This document shows positions 13,813-22,654 of a DNA stretch of 34,577 nucleotides, piece after piece (the stretch's first letter is position 1; every line of letters starts with the position of its first letter). The DNA is from Acidobacteriota bacterium (GTDB lineage Bacteria; Acidobacteriota; Terriglobia; UBA7540), in assembly GCA_021828245.1 (NCBI GenBank), contig JAKASC010000002.1, forward strand, positions 1 to 34,577, read 5' to 3'. The notes under the pieces were generated by a model, which ran no database searches, was not told the DNA's origin, and saw only the letters and a list, made by a program, of their open reading frames with translations. The position numbers were made by a program, and so were the translations under genes.

Positions 13813-14643
13813 ATGAGGGAACTTGAACTCAAGGAGCGGCGGCTCAAGGAAACGTTGAGCGAGCTATCTTCGCTCGTGGTGGCCTATTCCGGCGGCGTGG
13901 ATTCGGCCTACTTGGCTTATGCGGCGCATCAGGTTCTGGGCGGGCGAATGCTCGCCGTCACGGCGCTGAGCGCGAGCTATGCCGGTCGCGACCGCGAGGA
14001 AGCCGAAGCCCTCGTGGGACGCTGCGGGTTTCCTCACGAATTCATCGAGACCGATGAGCTTTCCGATCCGAACTACCGCGCTAATCGTCCCGACCGCTGC
14101 TTCTTCTGCAAAGATGAACTGTTCACGAAACTGGACGCTTTGGCGGCCGAACGCGGGTTCGCGGCGGTAGCCTACGGGGTGAACGCCGACGACCAAGGTG
14201 ATTGGCGGCCGGGCCACCGCGCCGCGCTCAAGCACCGGGTTCTTGCGCCCCTGCTCGATGCTGGCCTGACCAAGGCCGACATTCGCGAGTTGGCTCGCCA
14301 AGCCGAAATTCCCGTCTGGAACCGTCCCGCTTCGGCATGTCTCGCGTCGCGCATCGCTTACGGCATCCAGGTGACGCCGGAACGGCTGGCCGTCGTCGAG
14401 CGGGGTGAGGAGGCGCTGCGGGCGCTCGGCTTCCGGCAATTTCGCGTCCGCCACCACGATCAACTGGTCCGTATTGAAATCGCGCCGGATGAACTGCCGC
14501 GCGCGCTCGAGCCCGAAATGGCTCGGCAGTTTGTCGCCATCTTCAAGCCGCTCGGATTTGCTTTCGTCACGCTCGATCTCGAAGGCTACCGACGCGGTTC
14601 GCTCAACACCCACCTCACGACCCTTCAAAAACCTGTGCCCTGA
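13813..14643 (+). CDS. larE: ATP-dependent sacrificial sulfur transferase LarE
   Basis: A 276-residue PP-loop enzyme that adds sulfur to the pyridinium dicarboxylate precursor of the nickel-pincer cofactor. The PP-loop is SGGVDS (26-31), followed by a LarE-type CFFCKDELF (96-104). Cys176 in RPASACLASR is at the same number as the sacrificial cysteine of Lactobacillus plantarum LarE. The ATG at 13813 is chosen to match the family N-terminus; the frame extends to 13681 with unrelated sequence. No larB, larC or lactate racemase is visible in the window, so the target racemase or epimerase is encoded elsewhere, or the cofactor serves another enzyme. Confidence 0.92.
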   Translation: MRELELKERRLKETLSELSSLVVAYSGGVDSAYLAYAAHQVLGGRMLAVTALSASYAGRDREEAEALVGRCGFPHEFIETDELSDPNYRANRPDRCFFCKDELFTKLDALAAERGFAAVAYGVNADDQGDWRPGHRAALKHRVLAPLLDAGLTKADIRELARQAEIPVWNRPASACLASRIAYGIQVTPERLAVVERGEEALRALGFRQFRVRHHDQLVRIEIAPDELPRALEPEMARQFVAIFKPLGFAFVTLDLEGYRRGSLNTHLTTLQKPVP

Positions 14644-14791
14644 GCTCACGTTCGAGGGGTGAGTTGGAGCGTAACCGGAGCAGGCGTGTGTCTCCGCGAA
14701 AGCGTGCGCGCCGGCGCGACCCCGCTCGGCTCCGAGATAAGGAAGCTTGGCAAATGATGCGCGGTCGCTGACGGAACACGAACCGCGTCTT

Positions 14792-15688
14792 TCATCGCGC
14801 CATATCCTTGGCAATCCGCATCGTGTGGGTGTGAATCTGCACGGTGTCTTCGAGCTTGCGCGCGTAGCCGCCGGCGAGCGTGATGACCAATGGGGTCGCC
14901 AGCGTGTGGGCGCGCCCGATGACCACCCGGTCGCGCTCGGCGAGGCCTTCGAGGGTCAACTTCAATCCGCCCAATTGATCTTCGCGGTAAGGATCGGCGC
15001 CGGCCAGATAAAAAATGACCTGGGGCGAAAAACTTTCGAAGATTCTATCCAAACTCTGCTGAAGAAGGCGCAAATATTCCTCGTCGCCGGTACCATCGGG
15101 CAAATTGATGTCAAGCGAACTGGGCGGTTTGGGATAAGGATAATTATTTTCCTGGTGCATGGAGAAGGTGAAGACCGAAGGGTCGCCGGCAAAGATGGCG
15201 GCCGTGCCGTTCCCTTGATGGACATCGAGGTCCACGGTCAAGGCGCGCTCGATGAGTCGCTCCTTCTGCAGGCGGCGGATGGCGATGGCTACGTCGTGCA
15301 GCACGCAGAAGCCCTCACCGTGGTCGGGAAAAGCGTGATGAAAGCCGCCGCCAATGTTGGCGGCCACGCCCTCTTCAAGCGCCAGTCGCCCGGCCAAAAT
15401 CGAACCGCCCGCCGAGAGCCACACGGCGCGCACGAGCTCACGAGAATAGGGCACTTCCATCCGCAAAATTTCAGCGTAAGAGAGTTTGCCGTTTTTCAAT
15501 TTCCAGATGTACTCACGATCATGAACCAGCGCCACATCGTCATCCGAGGCCGGCTCGGGCTCCACGAAGTCGTTGGGCTTGGCCACGCCCTCCTCCAGCA
15601 ATTTCTCGCGGATGAGTTTGTACTTGACTGCCGGGAAGATGTGGTCGCCCAGATGAAGATCGTATTGGTCGGAATAGACAAATTTCAT
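14792..15688 (-). CDS. Histone-deacetylase-family (AcuC-like) deacetylase
   Basis: A 298-residue zinc-dependent deacylase of the bacterial HDAC/AcuC/acetylpolyamine amidohydrolase group. The active-site stretch GGGFHHAFPDHGEGFCVLHD (113-132) has the paired His117/His118; VDLDVHQGNGT (152-162) gives zinc-binding Asp and His; a third metal ligand is Asp232 in LAGADPY; and LAGGYA closes the site. The ATG at 15688 starts MKFVYSDQYDLHLGDHIFP, the family beginning. It follows the ABM gene by seven bases and probably shares a transcript with it and glmS. The substrate may be acetyl-lysine on a metabolic enzyme or a small acetylated amine. Confidence 0.88.
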   Translation of the reverse strand: MKFVYSDQYDLHLGDHIFPAVKYKLIREKLLEEGVAKPNDFVEPEPASDDDVALVHDREYIWKLKNGKLSYAEILRMEVPYSRELVRAVWLSAGGSILAGRLALEEGVAANIGGGFHHAFPDHGEGFCVLHDVAIAIRRLQKERLIERALTVDLDVHQGNGTAAIFAGDPSVFTFSMHQENNYPYPKPPSSLDINLPDGTGDEEYLRLLQQSLDRIFESFSPQVIFYLAGADPYREDQLGGLKLTLEGLAERDRVVIGRAHTLATPLVITLAGGYARKLEDTVQIHTHTMRIAKDMAR

Positions 15689-15695
15689 TAGGCGA

Positions 15696-15986
15696 TCAAC
15701 GCACCCCGGTAAAGTGTTCAACGGTCGGAAAGGGTTCGTAGAAAGGATGCAGAAGCCGCTTCCATTCCTGACAAGCGGCCGACTGTCGGAACCCCACGGT
15801 GTGGCCCTCGACGGTGCGCCACCTCACGACCAGCAGGTACTTGCCCTGCGTCTCGATGCATCGGTGCACTTCGTGCGACAGGCAATCCTCGCGCGAGGTC
15901 ATCAGGGGGCTTACCGGAGCGAAGGCTCGCTCAAACTCTCGCTCTCGACCCGGTTGGACGCTCAAGATGGCGGCTTTCGGAATCAT
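15696..15986 (-). CDS. ABM-domain (antibiotic biosynthesis monooxygenase-like) protein
   Basis: A 96-residue ferredoxin-like protein of the ABM/dimeric alpha-beta barrel group: IPKAAILSVQPGREREFERA, then CLSHEVHRCIETQGKYLLVV, then WRTVEGHTVGFRQSAACQEW and a C-terminal FPTVEHFTGVR. These proteins are usually dimers that act as cofactor-free oxygenases or as ligand-binding housekeeping proteins. The ATG at 15986 lies 50 bases after the glmS stop; the longer open frame runs antisense-like into glmS. The HDAC-like gene follows within eight bases. Confidence 0.82.
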   Translation of the reverse strand: MIPKAAILSVQPGREREFERAFAPVSPLMTSREDCLSHEVHRCIETQGKYLLVVRWRTVEGHTVGFRQSAACQEWKRLLHPFYEPFPTVEHFTGVR

Positions 15987-16036
15987 CGTCGTTGGGCGGG
16001 CCGGGCCACCTTCTTCTAGCTCCCGGCCAAAGCGGA

Positions 16037-17905
16037 CTACTCCACCGTCACCGACTTCGCCAAGTTTCGCGGCTGATCCACGTCGCAGCCGCGCAGCACG
16101 GCAGTGTGATAAGCCAGCAGTTGCAGAGGCACGACCTCCAGAATAGCCGAGAGCAGCTCGTGGGTGGGGGGCAAGACGACGAGATGGTCGGCCATGTCGC
16201 GCACCTCGCGGTCGCCTTCGGTGACCAAGGCCACGATCGCCGCGCCGCGCGCTTTCGCTTCCTTGATGTTGGCAAGCGTGCGCTCGTAGCGAATGCGAGA
16301 ATCGGGGGCGTTCCAATCGCAGGTGGCAATCACCACCACGGGCAGGGCATCGGCGATGAGCGCGTTGGGGCCATGCTTCATTTCGCCGGCGGGATAGGCC
16401 TCGGCGTGCGTGTAGGCCAGTTTTTTCATCTTCAGCGCCCCTTCGAGCGCCACCGCAAAATGCACCCCGCGGCCCAAATAGAGGAAATCCGACGCGCGAT
16501 GATAGTGGCGTGCTAATTCTTCAAACTCCTCGTCTTTTTGCAACACCGACTCGAGTTGGCGGGGCAGGACGGTGAGCGCTTGAAGCAGCGGAATCGAAGC
16601 TTCGCGGGAAAGCGAGCCGCGCACTTGTCCCAAATAGATGGCGAACAGAAAAAGGGCGGTCAATTGGGCGGCAAAGGTTTTGGTTGAGCCGACACCGATT
16701 TCCGGTCCGGCGTGCGTGTAAATGGTGCCGTCGGCTTCGCGCGGCACCATGCTGCCGAGGACGTTGCAAATGGCCAGCGTCTTGGAGCCTTTGCTCCGCG
16801 CCTCCCGCTGGCCGGCAATGGTATCCGCGGTTTCGCCCGACTGGGTAATGAGCAGCGTAAGCGTGTGGGGCTCAACCAGCGGGTCGCGATAACGGAATTC
16901 CGAGGCGTAATCCACCTCGACCGGGATGCGCGCCAGCCGCTCCAGCATGATTTTGCCGGCAAGTGCGGCGTGGCGCGAGGTTCCTGCCGCCACGATCTTG
17001 ACCTCGCGAAAAGAACGGAAATCCTCTTCTGTAATTTCCATTTCATCCAAAAAAACCTGGCCGGAGCCGGGGGAAACTCGGCCCAGCGCGGTGTCGCGCA
17101 CGGCGCGGGGCTGCTCATAAATTTCCTTGAGCGTGAAATGACGAAACCCGCCCTTTTCCGCTAAGACGGGATCCCAGGTGATGTGCTGGACGCGGCGGGT
17201 GATCGGGCGGCCCTCGAAGTCGCTCAACTGCACACCGCCGGGGGTTAACACGGCCAAGTCACCGTCATTCAAGAAGAAAAGATCGCGTGTGTGATAAAGA
17301 ATGGCGGGCACGTCGCTCGCCACCAGGTATTCGTCTTTTCCCAGGCCGATGACGGCGGGCGGGCCCTGCCGCGCCGCCACAATTTTGTTGGGGTCGAGCG
17401 TGGTGATGACGGCCAAGGCAAAGACGCCCGTCAGCCGCCGCACGGCGGCGCGCGTCGCCTCGTCCAAATTGGGGCCATTGGGCCGCGTGGAGTTCAAGTA
17501 TTTCTCAATCAGATGGGCGATGACCTCGGTGTCAGTTTCCGTGCGGAAGGTGTGGCCTTCCGCCACCAGCTCCTGCTTGAGTTCCAGATAGTTCTCAATG
17601 ATACCGTTATGGACCACGGCCACCGCGCCGTGGCAGTCGCAGAGCGGGTGAGCGTTTTCTTCGGTGGGCGAGCCGTGCGTGGCCCATCGAGTGTGCCCGA
17701 TGCCGTACGTCCCCTCGACGGGATGCAATCGCACCACCTCCTCGAGGTTGCGCAGCTTTCCCAGGGCGCGGCGAACCTCCAGCCGGTGGTCCTGAATCAC
17801 AGCCAAGCCGGCCGAGTCATAGCCGCGATATTGCAGGCGTTGCAAGCCCTCCAGCAGGACGGGCGCGACGCGCTTGTTGCCGATATAGCCGATGATCCCC
17901 GACAT
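16037..17905 (-). CDS. glmS: Glutamine-fructose-6-phosphate aminotransferase with Cys1-to-Ser change
   Basis: A 622-residue enzyme making glucosamine-6-phosphate for cell-wall synthesis. The N-terminal class II amidotransferase domain has THRWATHG-type Arg73 (HTRWATHGSPT), NGIIENY (Asn100, Gly101) and TETDTEV (Asp125). Two SIS domains follow (VAAGTSRHAAL; ITQSGETADT; KTFAAQLTAL) and the invariant end DVDQPRNLAKSVTVE. The striking point is the start: ATG TCG GGG ATC gives M-S-G-I-I-G, where the family has M-C-G and the Cys is the N-terminal nucleophile. Glutamine-dependent activity may therefore be lost or altered, though Gln-binding residues remain. No better start exists upstream. Confidence 0.93.
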   Translation of the reverse strand: MSGIIGYIGNKRVAPVLLEGLQRLQYRGYDSAGLAVIQDHRLEVRRALGKLRNLEEVVRLHPVEGTYGIGHTRWATHGSPTEENAHPLCDCHGAVAVVHNGIIENYLELKQELVAEGHTFRTETDTEVIAHLIEKYLNSTRPNGPNLDEATRAAVRRLTGVFALAVITTLDPNKIVAARQGPPAVIGLGKDEYLVASDVPAILYHTRDLFFLNDGDLAVLTPGGVQLSDFEGRPITRRVQHITWDPVLAEKGGFRHFTLKEIYEQPRAVRDTALGRVSPGSGQVFLDEMEITEEDFRSFREVKIVAAGTSRHAALAGKIMLERLARIPVEVDYASEFRYRDPLVEPHTLTLLITQSGETADTIAGQREARSKGSKTLAICNVLGSMVPREADGTIYTHAGPEIGVGSTKTFAAQLTALFLFAIYLGQVRGSLSREASIPLLQALTVLPRQLESVLQKDEEFEELARHYHRASDFLYLGRGVHFAVALEGALKMKKLAYTHAEAYPAGEMKHGPNALIADALPVVVIATCDWNAPDSRIRYERTLANIKEAKARGAAIVALVTEGDREVRDMADHLVVLPPTHELLSAILEVVPLQLLAYHTAVLRGCDVDQPRNLAKSVTVE

Positions 17906-18023
17906 GAATTTGGAGTCTCGCTCGACAAGCCCTGCGGCTCGGTGGCGGCCGCAGCGATGGCCAGCTCGATTATAGCAGAGGGCGCGCGCTGCCCGACGTA
18001 GGGTGGGCTTCTGCCGGTTGGAC

Positions 18024-19238
18024 TCAGGTTCGATAGGAGGCGTTGATGTCCACGTACCGGTGCGTCAAATCGCAGGTCCACATGCGAGCCGCCGCTCGGC
18101 CTTGATGGAGATGGAGGCGCAACAGCACTTCCTTTTGCGCCAACGCTTTTTTGGCGGTGGCTTCATCAAAGCCGGCGTCGAGCCCGCGACGGCAAAGCGC
18201 CATGCCGTTTACCCAAATATCTATCTTGTCAGGATCAAAACGCGCGCCGGAATAGCCGGCGGCGCAGAGAATTCTTCCCCAGTTGGGATCATTGCCATAA
18301 AGCGCGGTTTTGACCAGTGGCGAATTGGCGATGGCGCGGGCAGCACGCTCGGCGTCCGCTTCATTGCGCGCTCCCAGGACCTCCACGGTAACGAGTTTGC
18401 TTGCGCCCTCGCCGTCGCGGGCGATCATCTTGGCGAGCGTTTGGCACAGTTCCACCAAGCCGGCTTCGAACCACCGTGCGTTGTCCCCGCTGATTTTGAC
18501 GCCGGCATAACCGTTGGCCAGCACCAGCACTGTGTCATTGGTGGAGGTATCGCCGTCCACGCTGATACGGTTGAAGGATTGGCGCACAGCGGACCGCAGC
18601 AGGCGTCCCAGCAAGGCCGGCGGCACTTCGGCGTCCGTCGTAATAAAAGAGAGCATCGTGGCAATGCGCGGGTGAATCATGCCGGCGCCTTTGGCCACCC
18701 CGGCCAAATGGACGGTGCGGCCTCGGAACTCAGAGCGCAATACGCAGGATTTGGCGAACGTATCCGTGGTCATGATGGCGTGCGGCACTTCGGCGGCGTT
18801 CTCCGACGACAATCGCTCAACCAGGCCGGAAAGCTGTCCGAGGACGAGGTCCGTAGCGAGTGGCACACCAATGACCCCCGTGGAGCAGACGAGGACTTGG
18901 TTCGACGGAATGGCCAGCCGTCGGGCAACGGCTTCGACCGTGCGCTCGGCGGCTCGGCGGCCCAGGCGTCCCGTTCCGGCATTGGCGTTGCCGGAATTAA
19001 CCACAATGGCCCGCGCATGGCCGCGGCTTTGAGCCAGGTTCCGACGTGAAACGACTACGGGTGCCGCGGCGGCGCGGTTGGTGGTGAAGGTTCCGGCGGC
19101 GGTGGTCTCGGCGCCTTCGGACACAATAAGCGCCAAGTCGAGCGCGCCCGGCTTCTTCTTGAAACCCGCGGCCGCCGCCGCGGCTCGAAAACCCTTGGGC
19201 GTTCCCAGGTGACCTTCCGTTGCTTCCCAACGTTTCAT
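18024..19238 (-). CDS. argJ: Bifunctional ornithine acetyltransferase/N-acetylglutamate synthase ArgJ
   Basis: A 404-residue Ntn-fold enzyme of arginine biosynthesis that moves the acetyl group from N-acetylornithine to glutamate. Motifs are the oxyanion part STGVIGVPL (119-127) and KGAGMIHPRIATMLSF, in which the chain self-cleaves between Ala193 and nucleophile Thr194. SVDGDTSTNDT, YGNDPNWGRI and the conserved C-terminal YVDINASYRT complete it. The ATG at 19238 fits the family start; an upstream open stretch to 19355 adds an unrelated leader. It lies upstream of glmS on the same strand, with a 118-base gap. Confidence 0.94.
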   Translation of the reverse strand: MKRWEATEGHLGTPKGFRAAAAAAGFKKKPGALDLALIVSEGAETTAAGTFTTNRAAAAPVVVSRRNLAQSRGHARAIVVNSGNANAGTGRLGRRAAERTVEAVARRLAIPSNQVLVCSTGVIGVPLATDLVLGQLSGLVERLSSENAAEVPHAIMTTDTFAKSCVLRSEFRGRTVHLAGVAKGAGMIHPRIATMLSFITTDAEVPPALLGRLLRSAVRQSFNRISVDGDTSTNDTVLVLANGYAGVKISGDNARWFEAGLVELCQTLAKMIARDGEGASKLVTVEVLGARNEADAERAARAIANSPLVKTALYGNDPNWGRILCAAGYSGARFDPDKIDIWVNGMALCRRGLDAGFDEATAKKALAQKEVLLRLHLHQGRAAARMWTCDLTHRYVDINASYRT

Positions 19239-19418
19239 GGTCCTGACGCGCCTCCCTCCAATATCGAACCGGCCGGCGGGGGTTGGGTCTTCGCCGGCAA
19301 CGGAGATTTCTGAGTGTAGCAGAGATTGTTCCGATCGCTGAAAGGAGGATAACAAGCCTGGCGGTTTTTTGATGCGCCTTGTCGCAACCGCCCCACGGGC
19401 CTGGGTTGTGCGCGGATT

Positions 19419-20042
19419 TCACTTCACCGGCAGGAGCTTCAAAACGCCCGGCGAGGGAGGCGAGGGACTGGGCGGTCCCGCCACCCTGATGGTGCGAAGG
19501 GTTTCCTCGCACGCCTGCTCATAGAGGCTCACGTCCGAGCCGCCGGTCGAGCAGTCGGCGCGGACGATATAAGCGGGAGAGATGATGTGTGCCGTGATGA
19601 GCATCGCTTGGCCTTGCTCCTCCCAAATCATGGCGGCGTTTCTTCCCTGGATGGGCGAGGGATCAAAGCGATACTGGGGAATATTATCGTAGTCGCCGCG
19701 CGTTTCCCACTTGGCTAGAAGTTGCGGAGAGAATTGGGCGGCTTGGCCGGGATTCGGCTCGGAGGTAATGGTCAACGTGGGGCCGCTTGAGAAGATTCCG
19801 GAGCGGTAGATTTTCACGCCGCCAGGAAAATCCTGCACCTTGCCGTAGATGCCGGCGGCAACTTCCATGCTAATGCCGAGCCGAGGATTTTGATAAGGCA
19901 ATAAATTGAGCGCCGCCGTCTCCTGCGCCAGGCGATAACGTGGATACCATTTGGCCAAAACGTATTCAAAGCTGAGCCAGGCGCCACCAATGATGAGCAC
20001 TCCCAAGCCGAAAACGATTTGGGGCGAGATTTTGATTTTCAT
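19419..20042 (-). CDS. Membrane-anchored protein of unknown function
   Basis: A 207-residue protein with one N-terminal membrane segment (IVFGLGVLIIGGAWLSFEYVL) and a periplasmic part of unrecognised fold (NLLPYQNPRLGISMEVAAGI, FPGGVKIYRSGIFSSGPTLT). A later YIVRADCSTGGSDVSLYEQA could form a disulfide with CEETLR, and the end is Pro/Ser-rich. ATG 20042 has GGAGG four bases upstream. Upstream of it is a 380-base stretch holding only a possible transposase remnant; argJ follows downstream after 180 bases. Confidence 0.75.
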   Translation of the reverse strand: MKIKISPQIVFGLGVLIIGGAWLSFEYVLAKWYPRYRLAQETAALNLLPYQNPRLGISMEVAAGIYGKVQDFPGGVKIYRSGIFSSGPTLTITSEPNPGQAAQFSPQLLAKWETRGDYDNIPQYRFDPSPIQGRNAAMIWEEQGQAMLITAHIISPAYIVRADCSTGGSDVSLYEQACEETLRTIRVAGPPSPSPPSPGVLKLLPVK

Positions 20043-20229
20043 CCGTCCTCCATCATAACGCCGCAGGGTAGCCGCCGCAACGACCCGGAGCAGTTTCCAC
20101 CCGCTGCCCAAGGGAATAGCAAAAGACAGGCGGTTGAGATGCTTGAGGAGCGGGGAAAAAGACGCTCCCATCTTTGCGAACGGTTCGGCGGAGCATCCGA
20201 GGGGCCGGGAAAATGCCGATGGCTCGAAG

Positions 20230-20370
20230 GCTAGGCAGGAGTCAAGCCGCCGTCTCATGGGCATGGTCGTCGCGCCAAGGGGGTTACTCGGAGCGCCCCG
20301 CAGGTTCCACGAACGCTTCGAGGAAAGGGGTCAACCGGCCCTCGAGTTCTACTAAGGTTGATGGTGTCAT
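20230..20370 (-). pseudogene. Possible remnant of an IS701-like transposase N-terminus
   Basis: From an ATG at 20370 the frame reads MTPSTLVELEGRLTPFLEAF and then VEPAGRSE, stop, PPWRDDHAHETAA, stop, LLPSLRAIG. The order of a LE-x-RL-x-x-FL helix, GRSE, then HAHE and a leucine-rich stretch resembles the start of IS701-type transposases, but two in-frame stops and no continuation show it is not functional. The assignment is by memory of the family only. The rest of 20043-20424 holds nothing I can name. Confidence 0.3.
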
Positions 20371-20424
20371 GCCACCGGCGGAACTGTCACAGCCTGGCAG
20401 GCCAACCGATAGTTCACCGAGCAA

Positions 20425-20784
20425 TTAAGGCCGCGCGGGCTTTGGGCCTTGGCCGACGGCATATGGCGTGCGCTTGGGATCTTGGCGGGGAAGGGCATAG
20501 ATGATTTCGCCCGGGCGCGCAAAGTGCATTCGTTCGCGGGCGATTTTCTCGATGGCTTGGGGATTGGATTTGAGCGCCTGAATTTGCTGGGAAAGTTGTT
20601 TATTTTTCTGCTCGAGCGTGCGCACCTGCTGCTGTAACGCCCGAAATTCCTTCTGCTGGCGACGCATGGCAAGGTAGCCGTGCGGTCCGAAAATTTCATG
20701 CGCGAGGAGCAGCAGGGCGATGACAGCCAACACGCCGATGGCCTTGCGGCGAAGCCTCTGGTGTTGGTCAGGGGTGGGCATCAT
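20425..20784 (-). CDS. ftsB: FtsB/DivIC-type septum-formation protein
   Basis: A 119-residue bitopic membrane protein: a short basic cytoplasmic N-terminus, one membrane segment (AIGVLAVIALLLLAHEIFG), then a coiled coil (QQQVRTLEQKNKQLSQQIQA) and the family hallmark AIEKIARERMHFARPGEIIY. FtsB-like proteins join FtsL and FtsQ in the divisome. The ATG at 20784 overlaps the stop of the phosphohexomutase gene (ATGA); a second ATG follows directly at 20781. The pairing with a sugar-phosphate mutase fits a link between wall precursor supply and division, although only by position. Confidence 0.88.
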   Translation of the reverse strand: MMPTPDQHQRLRRKAIGVLAVIALLLLAHEIFGPHGYLAMRRQQKEFRALQQQVRTLEQKNKQLSQQIQALKSNPQAIEKIARERMHFARPGEIIYALPRQDPKRTPYAVGQGPKPARP

Positions 20785-22199
20785 GGTTCGGTCACAAAAT
20801 CCTTGGCTACTTGCAGAAGGCGGTTCATTTCCCCCTCCGAAGCGGCTTCGGCATAAAGGCGCACCACCGGCTCTGTGCCGGAGGGACGCATGAGCACCCA
20901 CGAGCCGTCGTCCCGAATCAGCTTCAGCCCGTCGGTGCGATCTATCTTGGCGACTTTGCGGCCGTCGAAGCGATCGTAATCCCGCTGGAGCTTTTCCAAC
21001 ACCCGCTGTTGCGTCTCGGGCTTGAGCGCCAGGTTGATTCGGACCGTGTAGCACGGCCCGACTTTTTTGAAGAGCGCTTCAAGCTGCTGCTTCACCGATT
21101 GTCCGCGGTGGGCGATGGTCTCGGCCACCAGCAGCCCCGCGAGGATGCCGTCTTTTTCCGGCACGTGCCCGCGAATCGTCATGCCGGCGCTCTCTTCGCC
21201 GCCCAGCACCACTTTGTCTTCCTTAATCAGTTCGCCGATGTATTTGAATCCCACCGGCGTTTGGTAAATCGGCACGTGATGGTAGCGCGCCACCGCGTCG
21301 AGCAGGTGAGTGGTCGCTACGCTTCGCCCGATTCCTCCCGGAATCTTCCGCGCCTCAATCAAATAATCCGCCACCACGGCCAGAATGTAATTGGGATGAA
21401 TCCAGGTTCCGTCGGCATCCACTACGCCGAAGCGGTCGGCGTCGCCGTCGGTTGAAAGACCCACGACGCATTGCTCCGCCTTGACGAACTGCGCCAATTC
21501 CTGGAGATTTTTCTCGCTCGGCTCCGGCCCTACGCCGGAGAAAAGCACGTCGCGATAATCGTGCAACGTGTGGACAGCGGCGCCCGTTTCCCTCAGCAAG
21601 TCGTTCAAGTAGCCGCGACCCGTTCCGTAGAGCGGGTCATAGGCGATTTTCAGCTTGGCCTGCGCGATGGTTTTGAGGTCCACTTTCTCGCGCAGGCTGT
21701 CGAGGTAGGCTGGACGCGGATCGGCGGGTCGTTGGAGCGGCGCGGTAAAGTTCGGCCCTTGAACCGAGAATTCTCCCGCCTGCGCCCGCCCGGCCAACTC
21801 CTCAATTTGGCGGGTGATTTCCGGCAAGGCGGGAGCTCCGTCGGCGCTTGAGAATTTGAGGCCGTTGTACTCGGGCGGATTATGGCTGGCGGTGATGTTG
21901 ACGCCGCCGTCGAGCCGGCTGTGGAGAATTTCGTAGGCGAGCGCCGGGGTCGGATCGGCCCTCGCGCACCGCCACGTCTCGACGCCATGCGAAGCCAAAA
22001 CCTCCGCCACCGTGGCGGCGAATCTTTCCGACAAAAACCGTGTGTCGTAGCCGACGATCACGCGCGGCCGGCCCGATTGCGTCAACAGAAATTGCGCGAT
22101 GCCCGCCGCCGCCAGTCGGACGTTTTGAAACGTGAAGTCTTCCGCGATGATGCCGCGCCAGCCCGACGTGCCGAAGTGGATAGGGTGGTTGCGTCCCAT
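20781..22199 (-). CDS. Phosphohexomutase (phosphoglucomutase/phosphomannomutase family)
   Basis: A 472-residue alpha-D-phosphohexomutase. The four signature loops are present: phosphoserine loop TASHNPP with Ser105 (103-109), metal loop DGDADR (251-256), sugar loop GGEESAG, and phosphate loop RPSGTEP. The N-terminus IHFGTSGWRGIIAEDFTF is that of the phosphoglucomutase-type group found beside ftsB in Acidobacteria rather than of GlmM. Glucose-1-phosphate/glucose-6-phosphate conversion is the most likely reaction; mannose or glucosamine phosphates cannot be excluded. It is divergent from cutA with a 113-base gap. Confidence 0.9.
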   Translation of the reverse strand: MGRNHPIHFGTSGWRGIIAEDFTFQNVRLAAAGIAQFLLTQSGRPRVIVGYDTRFLSERFAATVAEVLASHGVETWRCARADPTPALAYEILHSRLDGGVNITASHNPPEYNGLKFSSADGAPALPEITRQIEELAGRAQAGEFSVQGPNFTAPLQRPADPRPAYLDSLREKVDLKTIAQAKLKIAYDPLYGTGRGYLNDLLRETGAAVHTLHDYRDVLFSGVGPEPSEKNLQELAQFVKAEQCVVGLSTDGDADRFGVVDADGTWIHPNYILAVVADYLIEARKIPGGIGRSVATTHLLDAVARYHHVPIYQTPVGFKYIGELIKEDKVVLGGEESAGMTIRGHVPEKDGILAGLLVAETIAHRGQSVKQQLEALFKKVGPCYTVRINLALKPETQQRVLEKLQRDYDRFDGRKVAKIDRTDGLKLIRDDGSWVLMRPSGTEPVVRLYAEAASEGEMNRLLQVAKDFVTEP

Positions 22200-22312
22200 A
22201 GCCCGACCATTGTATCGTTAGGGGCTTGCCGCTGCAACGAGGGCGCGGGAGCGCCCGATGGCGCCAGAGCGGGCTCGGCCCCTTCGGCCTCGACGGAGGC
22301 TCGGAGATTCGC

Positions 22313-22654
22313 GTGACCGACAAGGTCGTCATCTTCGTCACTGCGGGCAATCGTCGCGAGGCGCGCAGGATTGCCAAACGTCTGGTGAATTCTCGCCTCG
22401 CCGCCTGCGTCAATCTGACGGCGCCCGTCGAGTCGGTCTATTGGTGGCAGCGCAAGGTGGAATCGAGCCGCGAAGTGTTGCTCATCATCAAAACGCGGCG
22501 TGGATTGTTCCCCCGGGTCGAAGCTGAAATCAGGAAGTTGCACACCTACAAAACGCCCGAGATCATCTGCCTGCCCATCATCGAGGGCTCGGCAGACTAT
22601 CTCAAGTGGCTCGACGATTCCGTGACACCCGCCGATGGATCCAGGGACCGCTAG
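22313..22654 (+). CDS. cutA: Divalent-cation tolerance protein CutA
   Basis: A 113-residue trimeric ferredoxin-like protein. Family marks are VIFVTAGNRREARRIAKRLV, SRLAACVNL, VESVYWWQRKVE and LLIIKTRR, and then KLHTYKTPEIICLPIIEGSA with YLKWL. CutA1 proteins bind copper in vitro and are widespread, but their role is unsettled. GTG 22313 is chosen because GGAG lies six bases before it and VTDKVVIFVT matches the usual start; the open frame to 22226 is probably not translated. Confidence 0.92.
   Translation: MTDKVVIFVTAGNRREARRIAKRLVNSRLAACVNLTAPVESVYWWQRKVESSREVLLIIKTRRGLFPRVEAEIRKLHTYKTPEIICLPIIEGSADYLKWLDDSVTPADGSRDR

Noticed and set aside
14747-15691. Long plus-strand open frame opposite the HDAC-like gene
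   Set aside because: It is the shadow of a clear deacetylase with intact active-site motifs on the other strand.
18003-19049. A 348-codon plus-strand open frame opposite argJ
   Set aside because: High-GC antisense shadow; argJ on the minus strand has all family motifs.
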